64,000 bases of DNA from Liolophura sinensis (GCF_032854445.1 NW_027017979.1:1-64000); one strand, 5' to 3'. Positions 53,079 to 64,000 are shown, counted from the stretch's first letter. Notes: generated by a model from the sequence alone, not told the origin. A program made the numbers and translations.

Positions 53079-55823
53079 AGAACTGTTGCTGGGCACGTGA
53101 TCTTGATATCAATGATTATTTATTTGTGGCTACAGCCAAAAGTATTGGTCGGAGAGCAACGCGGTTTGCACCATTCGATTTCTCGTCACAAAATACGTCG
53201 GATTAGCCTCTTGCCAGCAGCATTGGAACAGTTTTTCCACTTTTGGATTTTTGCCTGGTCTTTTTGCGAATTGAAATCGGCTACATTTACTATATACCAT
53301 CGCGACTGGTCATTACTATATTCAACTTTTCATTATAAGTTATGTGCCCCTCGGTAGCCCAGACGACATCAAATCTTTGGGCCAAGCCCATTTAACTCAC
53401 TCAGCAAATGTCTTACCTCTAAGTCGAAGACAAACTCAATCTCTTTATCTACATGTAGAAAAACCACACCATTTGTATATAAAAAACACAAGGTACATGA
53501 CACAGTCCGCTGTAAAAAGTACAATTGAACACTGACCCACATTAAGAAGGTGCCAAAAGATGCGCAATTGGGCCAGGCATCTGCAGCTGTTGAAAAATTG
53601 CAAATTTCTATGGTTTCCATGGAGTAAGAGCCGTTGCTGGGCACGTGATCTTGATATCAATGATCATTCAGTTGTGGCTACAGCCAAACGTATTGGTCGG
53701 AGAGCAACGCGGTTTGCACCTTTCGATTTCTCGTCACAAAATACGTCGGATTAGCCTCTTACCAGCAGCATTGGAACAGTTTTTCCACTTTTGGATTTTT
53801 ACCTGGTCTTTTTGCTATTTGAAATCGGCTACATTAACTATGTACAATCGCGACTGGTCATTACTATATTCAACTTTTCATTATAAGTTATGTGCCCTTC
53901 GGTAGCCCAGACGACGTCAAATCTTTGGGCCAAGCCCATTTAACTCACCCAGCAAATGTCTTACTTCTAAGTCGAAGACAAACTCAATGTCTTTATCTAC
54001 ATGTAGAAAAACCACACCATTTGTATATAAAAAAACCACAAGGTACTTGATACAGTCCGCTGTAAAAAGTACAATTGAACACTGACCCACATCAATAAGG
54101 TGCCAAGAGATGCGCAGTTGGGCCAGGCATCTCCAGCTGTTGAAAAATTGCAAATTTCCTTGGTTTCCATGGAGCAAGAGCCGTTGCTGGGCACGTGATC
54201 TTGACATCATTGATTATTCATTTGTGGCTACAGCCAAAAGTATTGGTCGGAGAGCAACGCGGTTTGCACCATTCGATTTCTCGTCACAAAATACGTCGGA
54301 TTAGCCTCTTACCAGCAGCATTGGAACAGTTTTTCCACTTTTGGATTTTTGCCTGGTCTTTTTGCTATTTGAAATCGGCTACATTTACTATGTACCATCG
54401 CGACTGGTCATTACTATATTCAACTTTTCATTATAAGTTAAGTGCCCTTCGGTAGCCCAGACGACGTCAAATCTTTGGGCCAAGCCCATTTAACTCACCC
54501 AGCAAATGTCTTACTTCTAAGTCGAAGACAATTTCAATGTCTTTTTCTACATGTAGAAAAACCACACCATTTGTATATAAAAAAACACAAGGTACTTGAT
54601 AAAGTCTGCTGTAAAAAGTACAATTGAACACTGACCCACATTAATAAGGTGCCAAAAGATGCGGAATTGGGCCAGGCATCTCCAGGTGTTGAAAAATTGC
54701 AAATTTCCTTGGTTACCATGGAGTAAGAGCCGTTGCTGGGCACGTGATCTTGACATCATTGATTATTCATTTGTGGCTACAGCCAAAAGTATTGGTCGGA
54801 GAGCAACGCGGTTTGCACCATTCGATTTCTCGTCACAAAATACGTCGGATTAGCCTCTTACCAGCAGCATTGGAACAGTTTTTCCACTTTTGGATTTTTA
54901 CCTGGTCTTTTTGCTATTTGATATCGGCTACATTAACTATGTACAATAGCGACTGGTCATTACTATATTCAACTTTTCATTATAAGTTATGTGCCCTTCG
55001 GTAGCCCAGACGACGTCAAATCTTTGGGCAAAGCCCATTTAACTCACCCAGGAAATGTCTTACTTCTAAGTCGAAGACAAACTCAATGTCTTTATCTACA
55101 TGTAGAAAAACCACACCATTTGTATATAAAAAACAAAAGGTACTTGATACAGTCCGCTGTAAAAAGTACAATTGAACACTGACCCACATCAATAAGGTGC
55201 CAAGAGATGCGCAGTTGGGCCAGGCATGTCCAGCTGTTGAAAAATTGCAAATTTCCTTGGTTTCCATGGAGTAAGAGCCGTTGCTGGGCACGTGATCTTG
55301 ACATCATTGATTATTCATTTGTGGCTACAGCCAAAAGTATTGGTCGGAGAGCAGTGCGGTTTGCACCATTCGATTTCTCGTCACAAAATACGTCGGATTA
55401 GTCTCTTACCAGCAGCATTGGAACAGTTTTTCCACTTTTGCATTTTTACCTGGTCTTTTTGCTAATTGAAATCGGCTACATTAACTATGTACAATCGCGA
55501 CTGGTCATTACTATATTCAATTTTTAATGATAAGTTATGTGCCCTTCGGTAGCCCAGACGACGTCAAATCTTTGGGCCAAGCCCATTTAACTCACCCAGC
55601 AGTTGTCTTACTTCTAAGTCGAAGACAATCTCAATGTGTTTATCTACATGTAGAAAAACCACACCATTTGTATATAAAAAAAACACAAGGCACTTGATAC
55701 AGTCCGCTGTAAAAAGTACAATTGAACACTGACCCACATCAATAAGGTGCCAAAAGATGCGCAATTGGGCCAGGCATCTCCAGCTGTTGAAAAATTGCAA
55801 ATTTCCTTGGTTTCCATGGAGTA
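53079..55823. repeat. 2,745-bp pentamer HOR P-Q-R-R'-R'', copy 2
   Basis: P (53079), Q (53627), R (54177), R' (54726) and R'' (55274), each matching copy 1 at +2,745 bp. I saw only isolated differences, for example CATTTGTACATAAAA at 52.92 kb against CATTTGTATATAAAA at 55.67 kb, TTTTTCATGATAAG against TTTTTAATGATAAG, and CTTTTTGCGAATTG (51.6 kb) against CTTTTTGCTATTTG (54.36 kb). Identity ends near 55.76 kb, where GATGCGCAATTGG replaces GATGCACAATTGG and no third P unit follows. Confidence 0.92.
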
Positions 55824-58800
55824 AGAGCCGTTGCTGGGCACGTGATCTTGACATTAATGATTATTCATTTGTGGCTACAGCCAAAAGTATTGGTCGGAGA
55901 GCAACGCGGTTTGCACCATTCGATTTCTCGTCAAAAAATACGTCGGATTAGTCTCTTACCAGCAGCATTGGAACAGTTTTTCCACTTTTGGATTTTTGCC
56001 TGGTCTTTTTGTGAATTAAAATCGGCTACATTTACTCCGTACCATCGCGACTGGTCATTACTATATTCAACTTTTCTTATAAGTATGTGCCCTTCGGTAG
56101 CCCAGACGACGTCAAATCTTTGGGCAAGCCCATTTAACTCACCCAGCAAATGTCTTACTTCTAAGTCGAAGACAAACTCAATGTCTTTATCTACATGTAG
56201 AAAAACCACACCATTTGTATATAAAAAAACACAAGGCACTTGCTACAGTCCGCTGTAAAAAGTACAATTGAACACTGACCCACATCAATAACGTGCCAAA
56301 AGATGCGCAATTGGCCAGGCATCTCCAGCTGTTGAAAAATTGCAAATTTCCTTGGTTTCCATGGAGTAAGAGCCGTTTGCTGGGCACGTGATCTTGACAT
56401 CAACGATTATTCATTTGTGGCTACAGCCAAATAGTAATTGGTCGGAGAGCAACGCGGTTTGCACCATTCGATTTCTCGTCACAAAATACGTCAGATTAGC
56501 CTCTTACCAGCAGCATTGGAAGAGTTTTTCCACTTTTGGATTTTTGCCTGGTCTTTTTGTGAATTAAAATCGGCTACATTTACTCTGTACCATCGCGACT
56601 GGTCATTACTATATTCAACTTTTCATTATAAGGTAAGCGCCCTTCGGTAGCCCAGACGACGTCAAATCTTTGGGCCAAGCCCATTTAACTCACCCAGCAA
56701 ATGTCTTACTCCTAAGTCGAAGACAAACTCAATGTCTTTATCTACATGTAGAAAAACCACACCATTTGTATATAAAAAACAAAAGGTACTTGATACAGTC
56801 CGCTGTAAAAAGTACAATTGAACACTGACCCACATCAATAAGGTGCCAAGAGATGCGCAGTTGGGCCAGGCATCTCCAGCTGTTGAAAAATTGCAAATTT
56901 CCTTGGTTTCCATGGAGTAAGAGCCGTTGCTGGGCACGTGATCTTGACATCATTGATTATTCATTTGTGGCTACAGCCAAAAGTATTGGTCGGAGAGCAA
57001 CGCGGTTTGCACCATTCGACTTCTCGTCACAAAATACGTCCGATTAGCCTCTTACCAGCAGCACTGGAACAGTTTTTCCACTTTTGGATTTTTACTGGTC
57101 TTTTTGCTAATTGAAAATCGGCTACATTAACTATGTACAATCGCGACTGGTCATTACTATATTCAATTTTTCATTATAAAGTTATGTGCCCTTCGGTAGC
57201 CCAGACGACGTCAAATCTTTGGGCCAAGCCCATTTAACTCACCCAGCAAATGTCTTTACTCCTAAGTCGAAGACAAACTCAATGTCTTTATCTACATGTA
57301 GAAAACCACACCATTTGTATATAAAAAAACAAAAGGTATTTGATACAGTCCAGCTTGTAAAAAGTACAATTGAACACTGACCCACATCAATAATGGTGCC
57401 AAAAGATGCGCAAATTGGGCCAGGCATCTCCAGCTGTTGAAAATTGCAAATTTCCTTGGTTTCCATGGATTAAGAGCCGTTGCTGGGCACGTGATTTTGA
57501 CATCATTGATTATTCATTTGTGGCTACAGCCAAAAGTATTGGTCGGAGAGCAAGCCGGTTTGCACCATTCGATTTCTCGTCACAAATACGTCGGATTAGC
57601 CTCTACCAGCAGCATTAGAACAGTTTTTCCACTTTTGGATTTTACCTGGTCTTTTTGCTATTTGAAATCGGCTACATTAACTATGTACAATCGCGACTGG
57701 TCATTACTATATTCAATTTTTCATTATAAGTTATGTGCCCTTCGGTAGCCCAGACGACGTCAAATCTTTGGGCCAAGCCCATTTAATTCACCCAGCAAAT
57801 GTCTTACTCCTAAGTCGAAGACAAACTCAATGTCTTTATCTACATGTAGAAAAACCACACCATTTGTATATAAAAAAACAAAAGGTATTTGATACAGTCC
57901 GCTGTAAAAAGTACAATTGAACACTGACCCACATCAATAAGGTGCCAAAAGATGCGCAATTGGGCCAGGCATCTCCAGCTGTTGAAAATTGCAAAATTTC
58001 TATGGTTTCCATGGATTAAGAGCCGTTGCTGGGCACGTGATCTTGACATCATTGATTATTCATTTGTGGCTACAGCCAAAAGTATTGGTCGGAGAGCAAC
58101 GCGGTTTGCACCATTCGATTTCTCGTCACAAAATACGTCGGATTAGCCTCTTACCAGCAGCATTGGAACAGTTTTTCCACTTTTGGATTTTTACCTGGTC
58201 TTTTTGCTATTTGAAATCGGCTACATTAACTATGTACAATCGCGACTGGTCATTACTATATTTAATTTTTCATTATAAGTTATGTGCCCTTCGGTAGCCC
58301 AGACGACGTCAAATCTTTGGGCCAAGCCCATTTAACTCACCCAGCAAATGTCTTACTTCTAAGTCGAAGACAAACTCAATGTCTTTATCTACATGTAGAA
58401 AAACCACACCATTTGTATATAAAAAAAACACAAGGCACTTGATACAGTCCGCTGTAAAAAGTACAATTGAACACTGACCCACATCAATAAGGTGCCAAAA
58501 GATGCGCAATTGGGCCAGGCATCTCCAGCTGTTGAAAAATTGCAGATTTCCTTGGTTTCCATGGAGTAAGAGCCGTTGCTGGGCACGTGATCTTGACATC
58601 ATTGATTATTCATTTGTGGCTACAGCCAAAAGTATTGGTAGGAGAGCAACGCGGTTTGCACCATTCGATTTCTCGTCAAAAAATACGTCGGATTAGCCTC
58701 TTACCAGCAGCATTGGAACAGTTTTTCCACTTTTGGATTTTTGCCTGGTCTTTTTGTGAATTAAAATCGGCTACATTTACTCTGTACCATCGCGACTGGT

Positions 58801-60455
58801 CATTACTATATTCAACTTTTCATTATAAGTTAAGTGCCCTTCGGTAGCCCAGACGACGTCAAATCTTTGGGCCAAGCCCATTTAACTCACCCAGCAAATG
58901 TCTTACTCCTAAATCGAAGACAAACTCAATGTCTTTATCTACATGTAGAAAAACCACACCATTTGTATATAAAAAACAAAAGGTACTTGATACAGTCCGC
59001 TGTAAAAAGTACAATTGAACACTGACCCACATCAATAAGGTGCCAAAAGATGCGCAATTGGACCAGGCATCTCCAGCTGTTGAAAAATTGCAAATTTCCG
59101 TGGTTTCCATGGAGTAAGAGCCGTTGCTGGGCACGTGATCTTGACATCATTGATTATTTATTTGTGGCTACAGCCAAAAGTATTGGTCGGAGAGCAGTGC
59201 GGTTTGCACCATTCGATTTCTCGTCACAAAATACGTCGGATTAGTCTCTTACCAGCAGCATTGGAACAGTTTTTCCACTTTTGCATTTTTACCTGGTCTT
59301 TTTGCTAATTGAAATCGGCTACATTAACTATGTACAATCGCGACTGGTCATTACTATATTCAATTTTTCATGATAAGTTATGTGCCCTTCGGTAGCCCAG
59401 ACGACGTCAAATCTTTGGGCCAAGCCCATTTAACTCACCCAGCAGTTGTCTTACTTCTAAGTCGAAGACAATCTCAATGTGTTTATCTACATGTAGAAAA
59501 ACCACACCATTTGTATATAAAAAAAACACAAGGCACTTGATACAGTCCGCTGTAAAAAGTACAATTGAACACTGACCCACATCAATAAGGTGCCAAAAGA
59601 TGCGCAATTGGGCCAGGCATCTCCAGCTGTTGAAAAATTGCAGATTTCCTTGGTTTCCATGGAGTAAGAGCCGTTGCTGGGCACGTGATCTTGACATCAA
59701 TGATTATTCATTTGTGGCTACAGCCAAAAGTATTGGTCGGAGAGGAACGCGGTTTGCACCATTCGATTTCTCGTCAAAAAATACGTCGGATTAGCCTCTT
59801 ACCAGCAGCATTGGAACAGTTTTTCCACTTTTGGATTTTTGCCTGGTCTTTTTGTGAATTAAAATCGGCTACATTTACTCCGTACCATCGCGACTGGTCA
59901 TTACTATATTTAACTTTTCATTATAAGTTATGTGCCCTTCGGTAGCCCAGACGACGTCAAATCTTTGGGCCAAGCCCATTTAACTCACCCAGCAAATGTA
60001 TTACTCCTAAGTCGAAGACAAACTCAATGTCTTTATCTACATGTAGAAAAACTACACCATTTGTATATAAAAAAACACAAGGTACTTGATAAAGTCTGCT
60101 GTAAAAAGTACAATTGAACACTGACCCACATTAATAAGGTGCCAAAAGATGCGGAATTGGGCCAGGCATCTCCAGGTGTTGAAAAATTGCAAATTTCCTT
60201 GGTTACCATGGAGTAAGAGCCGTTGCTGGGCACGTGATCTTGACATCATTGATTATTCATTTGTGGCTACAGCCAAAAGTATTGGTCGGAGAGCAACGCG
60301 GTTTGCACCATTCGATTTCTCGTCACAAAATACGTCGGATTAGCCTCTTACCAGCAGCATTGGAACAGTTTTTCCAATTTTGGATTTTTACCTGGTATTT
60401 TTGCTATTTGATATCGGCTACATTAACTATGTACAATCGCGACTGGTCATTACTA
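55824..60455. repeat. Remaining units of the B macro-repeat, less regular
   Basis: Units at 55824, 56369, 56920, 57473, 58019, 58569, 59117, 59667 and 60216. Unit 59117 is R''-type (GAGCAGTGCGG, CAGCAGTTGTC). The unit at 60216 is R'-type, with GGTTACCATGG, CTATTTGATATCGG and GGGCAAAGCCC. Others share TTTGTGAATTAAAATCGG and TTTACTCCGTACC or TTTACTCTGTACC (56.02, 56.57, 58.76 and 59.86 kb), a local variant not seen elsewhere. One-base indels are unusually dense from 56.06 to 57.65 kb. Confidence 0.82.
56060..57650. other. Cluster of one-base indels, possible sequencing error
   Basis: Changes seen include CTTTTCTTATAAGTATG, GGGCAAGCCC, AATTGGCCAGG, CCGTTTGCTGG, AAATAGTAATTGG, GAAAATCGG, TTATAAAGTTATG, GTCTTTACTCC, GTAGAAAACCAC, CAGTCCAGCTTGTAAA, CAATAATGGTGCC, GCGCAAATTGGG, CACAAATACG and CCTCTACCAGC. 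Adjacent pentamer copies have almost none, so the density is local. Confidence 0.6.
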
Positions 60456-63400
60456 TATTCAACTTTTCATTATAAGTTATGTGCCCTTCGGTAGCCCAGA
60501 CGACGTCAAATCTTTGGGCAAAGCCCATTTAACTCACCCAGGAAATGTCTTACTTCTAAGTCGAAGACAAACTCAATGTCTTTATCTACATGTAGAAAAA
60601 CCACACCATTTGTATATAAAAAACACAAGGTACTTGATACAGTCTGCTGTAAAAAGTACAATTGAACACTGACCCACATCAATAAGGTGCCAAAAGATGC
60701 ACAATTGGGCCAGGCATCTCCAGCTGTTGAAAAATTGCAAATTTCCCTGCTTTCCATGAAGTAAGAACTGTTGCTGGGCACGTGATCTTGATATCAATGA
60801 TTATTTATTTGTGGCTACAGCCAAAAGTATTGGTCGGAGAGCAACGCGGTTTGCACCATTCGATTTCTCGTCACAAAATACGTCGGATTAGCCTCTTGCC
60901 AGCAGCATTGGAACAGTTTTTCCACTTTTGGATTTTTGCCTGGTCTTTTTGCGAATTGAAATCGGCTACATTTACTATATACCATCGCGACTGGTCATTA
61001 CTATATTCAACTTTTCATTATAAGTTATGTGCCCCTCGGTAGCCCAGACGACATCAAATCTTTGGGCCAAGCCCATTTAACTCACCCAGCAAATGTCTTA
61101 CCTCTAAGTCGAAGACAAACTCAATCTCTTTATCTACATGTAGAAAAACCACACCATTTGTATATAAAAAACACAAGGTACATGACACAGTCCGCTGTAA
61201 AAAGTACAATTGAACACTGACCCACATTAAGAAGGTGCCAAAAGATGCGCAATTGGGCCAGGCATCTGCAGCTGTTGAAAAATTGCAAATTTCTATGGTT
61301 TCCATGGAGTAAGAGCCGTTGCTGGGCACGTGATCTTGATATCAATGATCATTCAGTTGTGGCTACAGCCAAACGTATTGGTCGGAGAGCAACGCGGTTT
61401 GCACCTTTCGATTTCTCGTCACAAAATACGTCGGATTAGCCTCTTACCAGCAGCATTGGAACAGTTTTTCCACTTTTGGATTTTTGCCTGGTCTTTTTGC
61501 TATTTGAAATCGGCTACATTAACTATGTACAATCGCGACTGGTCATTACTATATTCAACTTTTCATTATAAGTTATGTGCCCTTCGGTAGCCCAGACGAC
61601 GTCAAATCTTTGGGCCAAGCCCATTTAACTCACCCAGCAAATGTCTTACTTCTAAGTCGAAGACAAACTCAATGTCTTTATCTACATGTAGAAAAACCAC
61701 ACCATTTGTATATAAAAAAACCACAAGGTACTTGATACAGTCCGCTGTAAAAAGTACAATTGAACACTGACCCACATCAATAAGGTGCCAAGAGATGCGC
61801 AGTTGGGCCAGGCATCTCCAGCTGTTGAAAAATTGCAAATTTCCCTGCTTTCCATGAAGTAAGAACTGTTGCTGGGCACGTGATCTTGATATCAATGATT
61901 ATTTATTTGTGGCTACAGCCAAAAGTATTGGTCGGAGAGCAACGCGGTTTGCACCATTCGATTTCTCGTCACAAAATACGTCGGATTAGCCTCTTGCCAG
62001 CAGCATTGGAACAGTTTTTCCACTTTTGGATTTTTGCCTGGTGTTTTTGCGAATTGAAATCGGCTACATTTACTATATACCATCGCGACTGGTCATTACT
62101 ATATTCAACTTTTCATTATAAGTTATGTGCCCCTCGGTAGCCCAGACGACATCAAATCTTTGGGCCAAGCCCATTTAACTCACCCAGCAAATGTCTTACC
62201 TCTAAGTCGAAGACAAACTCAATCTCTTTATCTACATGTAGAAAAACCACACCATTTGTATATAAAAAACACAAGGTACATGACACAGTCCGCTGTAAAA
62301 AGTACAATTGAACACTGACCCACATTAAGAAGGTGCCAAAAGATGCGCAATTGGGCCAGGCATCTGCAGCTGTTGAAAAATTGCAAATTTCTATGGTTTC
62401 CATGGAGTAAGAGCCGTTGCTGGGCACGTGATCTTGATATCAATGATCATTCAGTTGTGGCTACAGCCAAACGTATTGGTCGGAGAGCAACGCGGTTTGC
62501 ACCTTTCGATTTCTCGTCACAAAATACGTCGGATTAGCCTCTTACCAGCAGCATTGGAACAGTTTTTCCACTTTTGGATTTTACCTGGTCTTTTTGCTAT
62601 TTGAAATCGGCTACATTAACTATGTACAATCGCGGACTGGTCATTACTATATTCAACTTTTCATTATAAGTTATGTGCCCTTCGGTAGCCCAGACGACGT
62701 CAAATCTTTGGGCCATGCCCATTTAACTCACCCAGCAAATGTCTTACTTCTAAGTCGAAGACAAACTCAATGGTCTTTATCTACATGTAGAAAAACCACA
62801 CCATTTGTATATAAAAAAACCACAAGGTACTTGATACAGTCCGCTGTAAAAAGTACAATTGAACACTGACCCACATCAATAAGGTGCCAAGAGATGCGCA
62901 GTTGGGCCAGGCATCTCCCAGCTGTTGAAAAATTGCAAATTTCCTTGGTTTCCATGGAGCAAGAGCCGTTGCTGGGGCACGTGATCTTGACATCATTGAT
63001 TATTCATTTGTGGCTACAGCCAAAAGTATTAGTCGGAGAGCAACGCGGTTTGCACCATTCGATTTCTCGTCACAAAATACGTCGGATTAGCCTCTTACCA
63101 GCAGCATTGGAACAGTTTTTCCACTTTTGGATTTTTACCTGGTCTTTTTGCTATTTGATATCGGCTACATTAACTATGTACAATCGCGACTGGTCATTAC
63201 TATATTCAACTTTTCATTATAAGTTATGTGCCCTTCGGTAGCCCAGACGACGTCAAATCTTTGGGCAAAGCCCATTTAACTCACCCAGGAAATGTCTTAC
63301 TTCTAAGTCGAAGACAAACTCAATGTCTTTATCTACATGTAGAAACACCACACCATTTGTATATAAAAAACACAAGGTACTTGATACAGTCTGCTGTAAA

Positions 63401-64000
63401 AAGTACAATTGAACACTGACCCACATCGATAAGGTGCCAAAAGATGCACAATTGGGCCAGGCATCTCCAGCTGTTGAAAAATTGCAAATTTCCCTGCTTT
63501 CCATGAAGTAAGAACTGTTGCTGGGCACGTGATCTTGATATCAATGATTATTTATTTGTGGCTACAGCCAAAAGTATTGGTCGGAGAGCAACGCGGTTTG
63601 CACCATTCGATTTCTCGTCACAAAATACGTCGGATTAGCCTCTTGCCAGCAGCATTGGAACAGTTTTTCCACTTTTGGATTTTTGCCTGGTCTTTTTGCG
63701 AATTGAAATCGGCTACATTTACTATATACATCGCGACTGGTCTATTACTATATCAACTTTTCATTATAAGTTATGTGCCCCTCGGTAGCCCAGACGACAT
63801 CAAATCTTTGGGCAAGCCCATTTAACTCACTCAGCAAATGTCTTACCTCTAAGTCGAAGACAAACTCAATCTCTTTATCTACATGTAGAAAAACCACACC
63901 ATTTGTATATAAAAAACACAAGGTACATGACACAGTCCGCTGTAAAAAGTACAATTGAACACTGACCCACATTAAGAGGTGCCAAAAGATGCGCAATTGG
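60455..64000. repeat. B macro-repeat, second copy (partial, runs off the window)
   Basis: P (60764), Q (61312), P (61862), Q (62410), R' (62962) and P (63511) repeat the 47.28-50.82 kb order at a shift of 13,175 bp, rising to 13,177 bp after 62.6 kb because of one-base indels. 13,175 bp is 24 monomers at 549 bp. Upstream of about 60.46 kb the two regions differ (TTTTTGCGAATTG with TTTACTATGTACC on the left; TTTTTGCTATTTG with TTAACTATGTAC on the right), which sets the left boundary. The last unit is cut by the window end. Confidence 0.88.
62570..63990. other. Cluster of one-base indels against the 13,175-bp partner
   Basis: Compared with 49.4-50.8 kb, this stretch has GGATTTTACC (one T lost), ATCGCGGACTGG, CAATGGTCTTT, ATCTCCCAGC, CTGGGGCACG, CTATATACATCG, GGTCTATTAC, TATATCAAC, GGGCAAGCCC and TTAAGAGGTGCC, with few substitutions. 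Indels without matching substitutions in an otherwise near-identical pair point to base-calling error rather than evolution. Confidence 0.6.

Larger units (their letters stand above)
1..64000. repeat. Tandem satellite DNA array, 549-550 bp monomer, about 114 full units
   Basis: Every part of the window aligns to one 549-550 bp unit repeated head to tail. Counting from the AGAGCCGTTGCT phase marker, landmarks in order are CACGTG, AATGATCATT, CTACAGCCAAAAG, GAGCAACGCGG, CATTCGATTTCTCGTC, TACGTCGGATTAGCC, a run of four T-tracts, ATCGGCTACA, ATCGCGACTGGTCATTAC, CCTTCGGTAGCCCAGA, GACGTC, TGGGCTAAGCCCA, AAAACCACACCATTTG, an A-rich run, ACACTGACCCACAT, GGCCAGGCATC, CAGCTG and CCATGG. All units have the same orientation; I saw no inversion and no foreign insertion. 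Most spacings between markers are 548-551 bp. Shorter ones are explained by small deletions (542 bp four times, 493 bp once) or by the truncated units near 4 and 8.6 kb. I do not recognise the family from memory. Confidence 0.97.
44190..64000. repeat. Satellite subfamily B block
   Basis: About 36 monomers carry the B diagnostic states: GTGATCTTGA near the start, ATTTGTGGCTACAG, CTTTTGGATTTTT, GGCTACATTAACTATG or GGCTACATTTACTATG, CTTTTCATTATAAG, CAGACGACGTC, AGCAAATGTC, TAAGTCGAAGACAAACTC, CTACATGTAG, TGTATATAAAAAA, GATACAGTCCGCTG, and GGCATCTCCAGCTGTTG. Phase markers: 44847, 45942, 46492, 47041, 47589, 48137, 48687, 49235, 49785, 50334, 50882, 51432, 51981, 52529, 53079, 53627, 54177, 54726, 55274, 55824, 56369, 56920, 57473, 58019, 58569, 59117, 59667, 60216, 60764, 61312, 61862, 62410, 62962 and 63511, with a degraded marker near 45391. 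From 47.3 kb rightward the units fall into a few recurring types arranged in HORs. Confidence 0.93.

Noticed and set aside
55842-56258. 138-codon plus-strand frame, the longest in the window
   Set aside because: It is a normal B-unit frame extended by local one-base deletions in a stretch that looks error-prone.
1-64000. CENP-B box
   Set aside because: I looked for TTCGNNNNANNCGGG on both strands. ATTCGATTTCTCGTC and CTTCGGTAGCCCAGA share only the TTCG part and lack the required A and CGGG.
1-64000. CRISPR array or bacterial repeat locus
   Set aside because: The unit is about 549 bp with no alternation of short repeat and unique spacer, and there are no cas-like or other bacterial genes.
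1-64000. Transposon, LTR or insertion sequence inside the array
   Set aside because: No stretch departs from the satellite consensus; no terminal repeats, target-site duplications or transposase or reverse-transcriptase frames are seen.
1-64000. Telomeric repeats, rRNA or tRNA genes
   Set aside because: No TTAGGG-, TTTAGGG- or TTAGG-type runs and no conserved rRNA or tRNA cores were seen.

Overview
The whole 64-kb window is one uninterrupted, head-to-tail tandem satellite DNA array. No gene, RNA gene, recognisable transposon or single-copy sequence interrupts it. The repeat unit is 549-550 bp. Using the conserved string AGAGCCGTTGCT as phase marker I place about 114 full-length units, all in the same orientation, plus four truncated ones. 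GC is about 41% (hand count of the first 540 bases). Open reading frames are at most about 138 codons, lie on both strands over the same bases, and recur only because the DNA recurs. This is the architecture of eukaryotic centromeric, pericentromeric or other heterochromatin. I cannot name the organism. CpG sites are only mildly depleted in the monomer, which weakly favours a genome with little germline CpG methylation.

Layout. (1) 1-44.19 kb is subfamily A, with CAGAAGACGTC, TGGGCTAAGCCCA, TGTACATAAAAAA and GGCATCGGCAGCTG. (2) 44.19-64.0 kb is subfamily B, with CAGACGACGTC, TGGGCCAAGCCCA, TGTATATAAAAAA, GGCATCTCCAGCTG and TCTACATGTAGA. By hand the two differ at roughly 6-7% of positions. They join inside a single monomer.

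Both halves contain higher-order repeats (HORs). In A, a five-monomer series (a-b-c-d-e, 2.75 kb) at the left edge is followed by a 4,596-bp HOR present twice in tandem (2,751-7,346 and 7,347-11,942), which carries a doublet of 373-bp truncated monomers. From 12 to 44 kb the A units are more scrambled, with a 1.1-kb dimer duplication (21.1-23.4 kb) and a displaced duplication of 25.7-31.2 kb at 33.9-41.1 kb. In B, a 2,745-bp pentamer (P-Q-R-R'-R'') is tandemly duplicated at 50.3-55.8 kb. It sits inside a 13,175-bp, 24-monomer macro-repeat whose start (47.28 kb) recurs at 60.46 kb and runs off the window end.

No genes act together here. The plausible function, if any, is structural (centromere or heterochromatin), possibly with satellite transcription. 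Each monomer carries several short dyads (CACGTG, AATGATCATT, TGGGCTAAGCCCA, GACGTC, CAGCTG, CCATGG) and a T-tract cluster. Clusters of one-base indels at 24.8-26.7, 56.0-57.7 and 62.5-64.0 kb look like residual sequencing error and should be checked before fine-scale interpretation.
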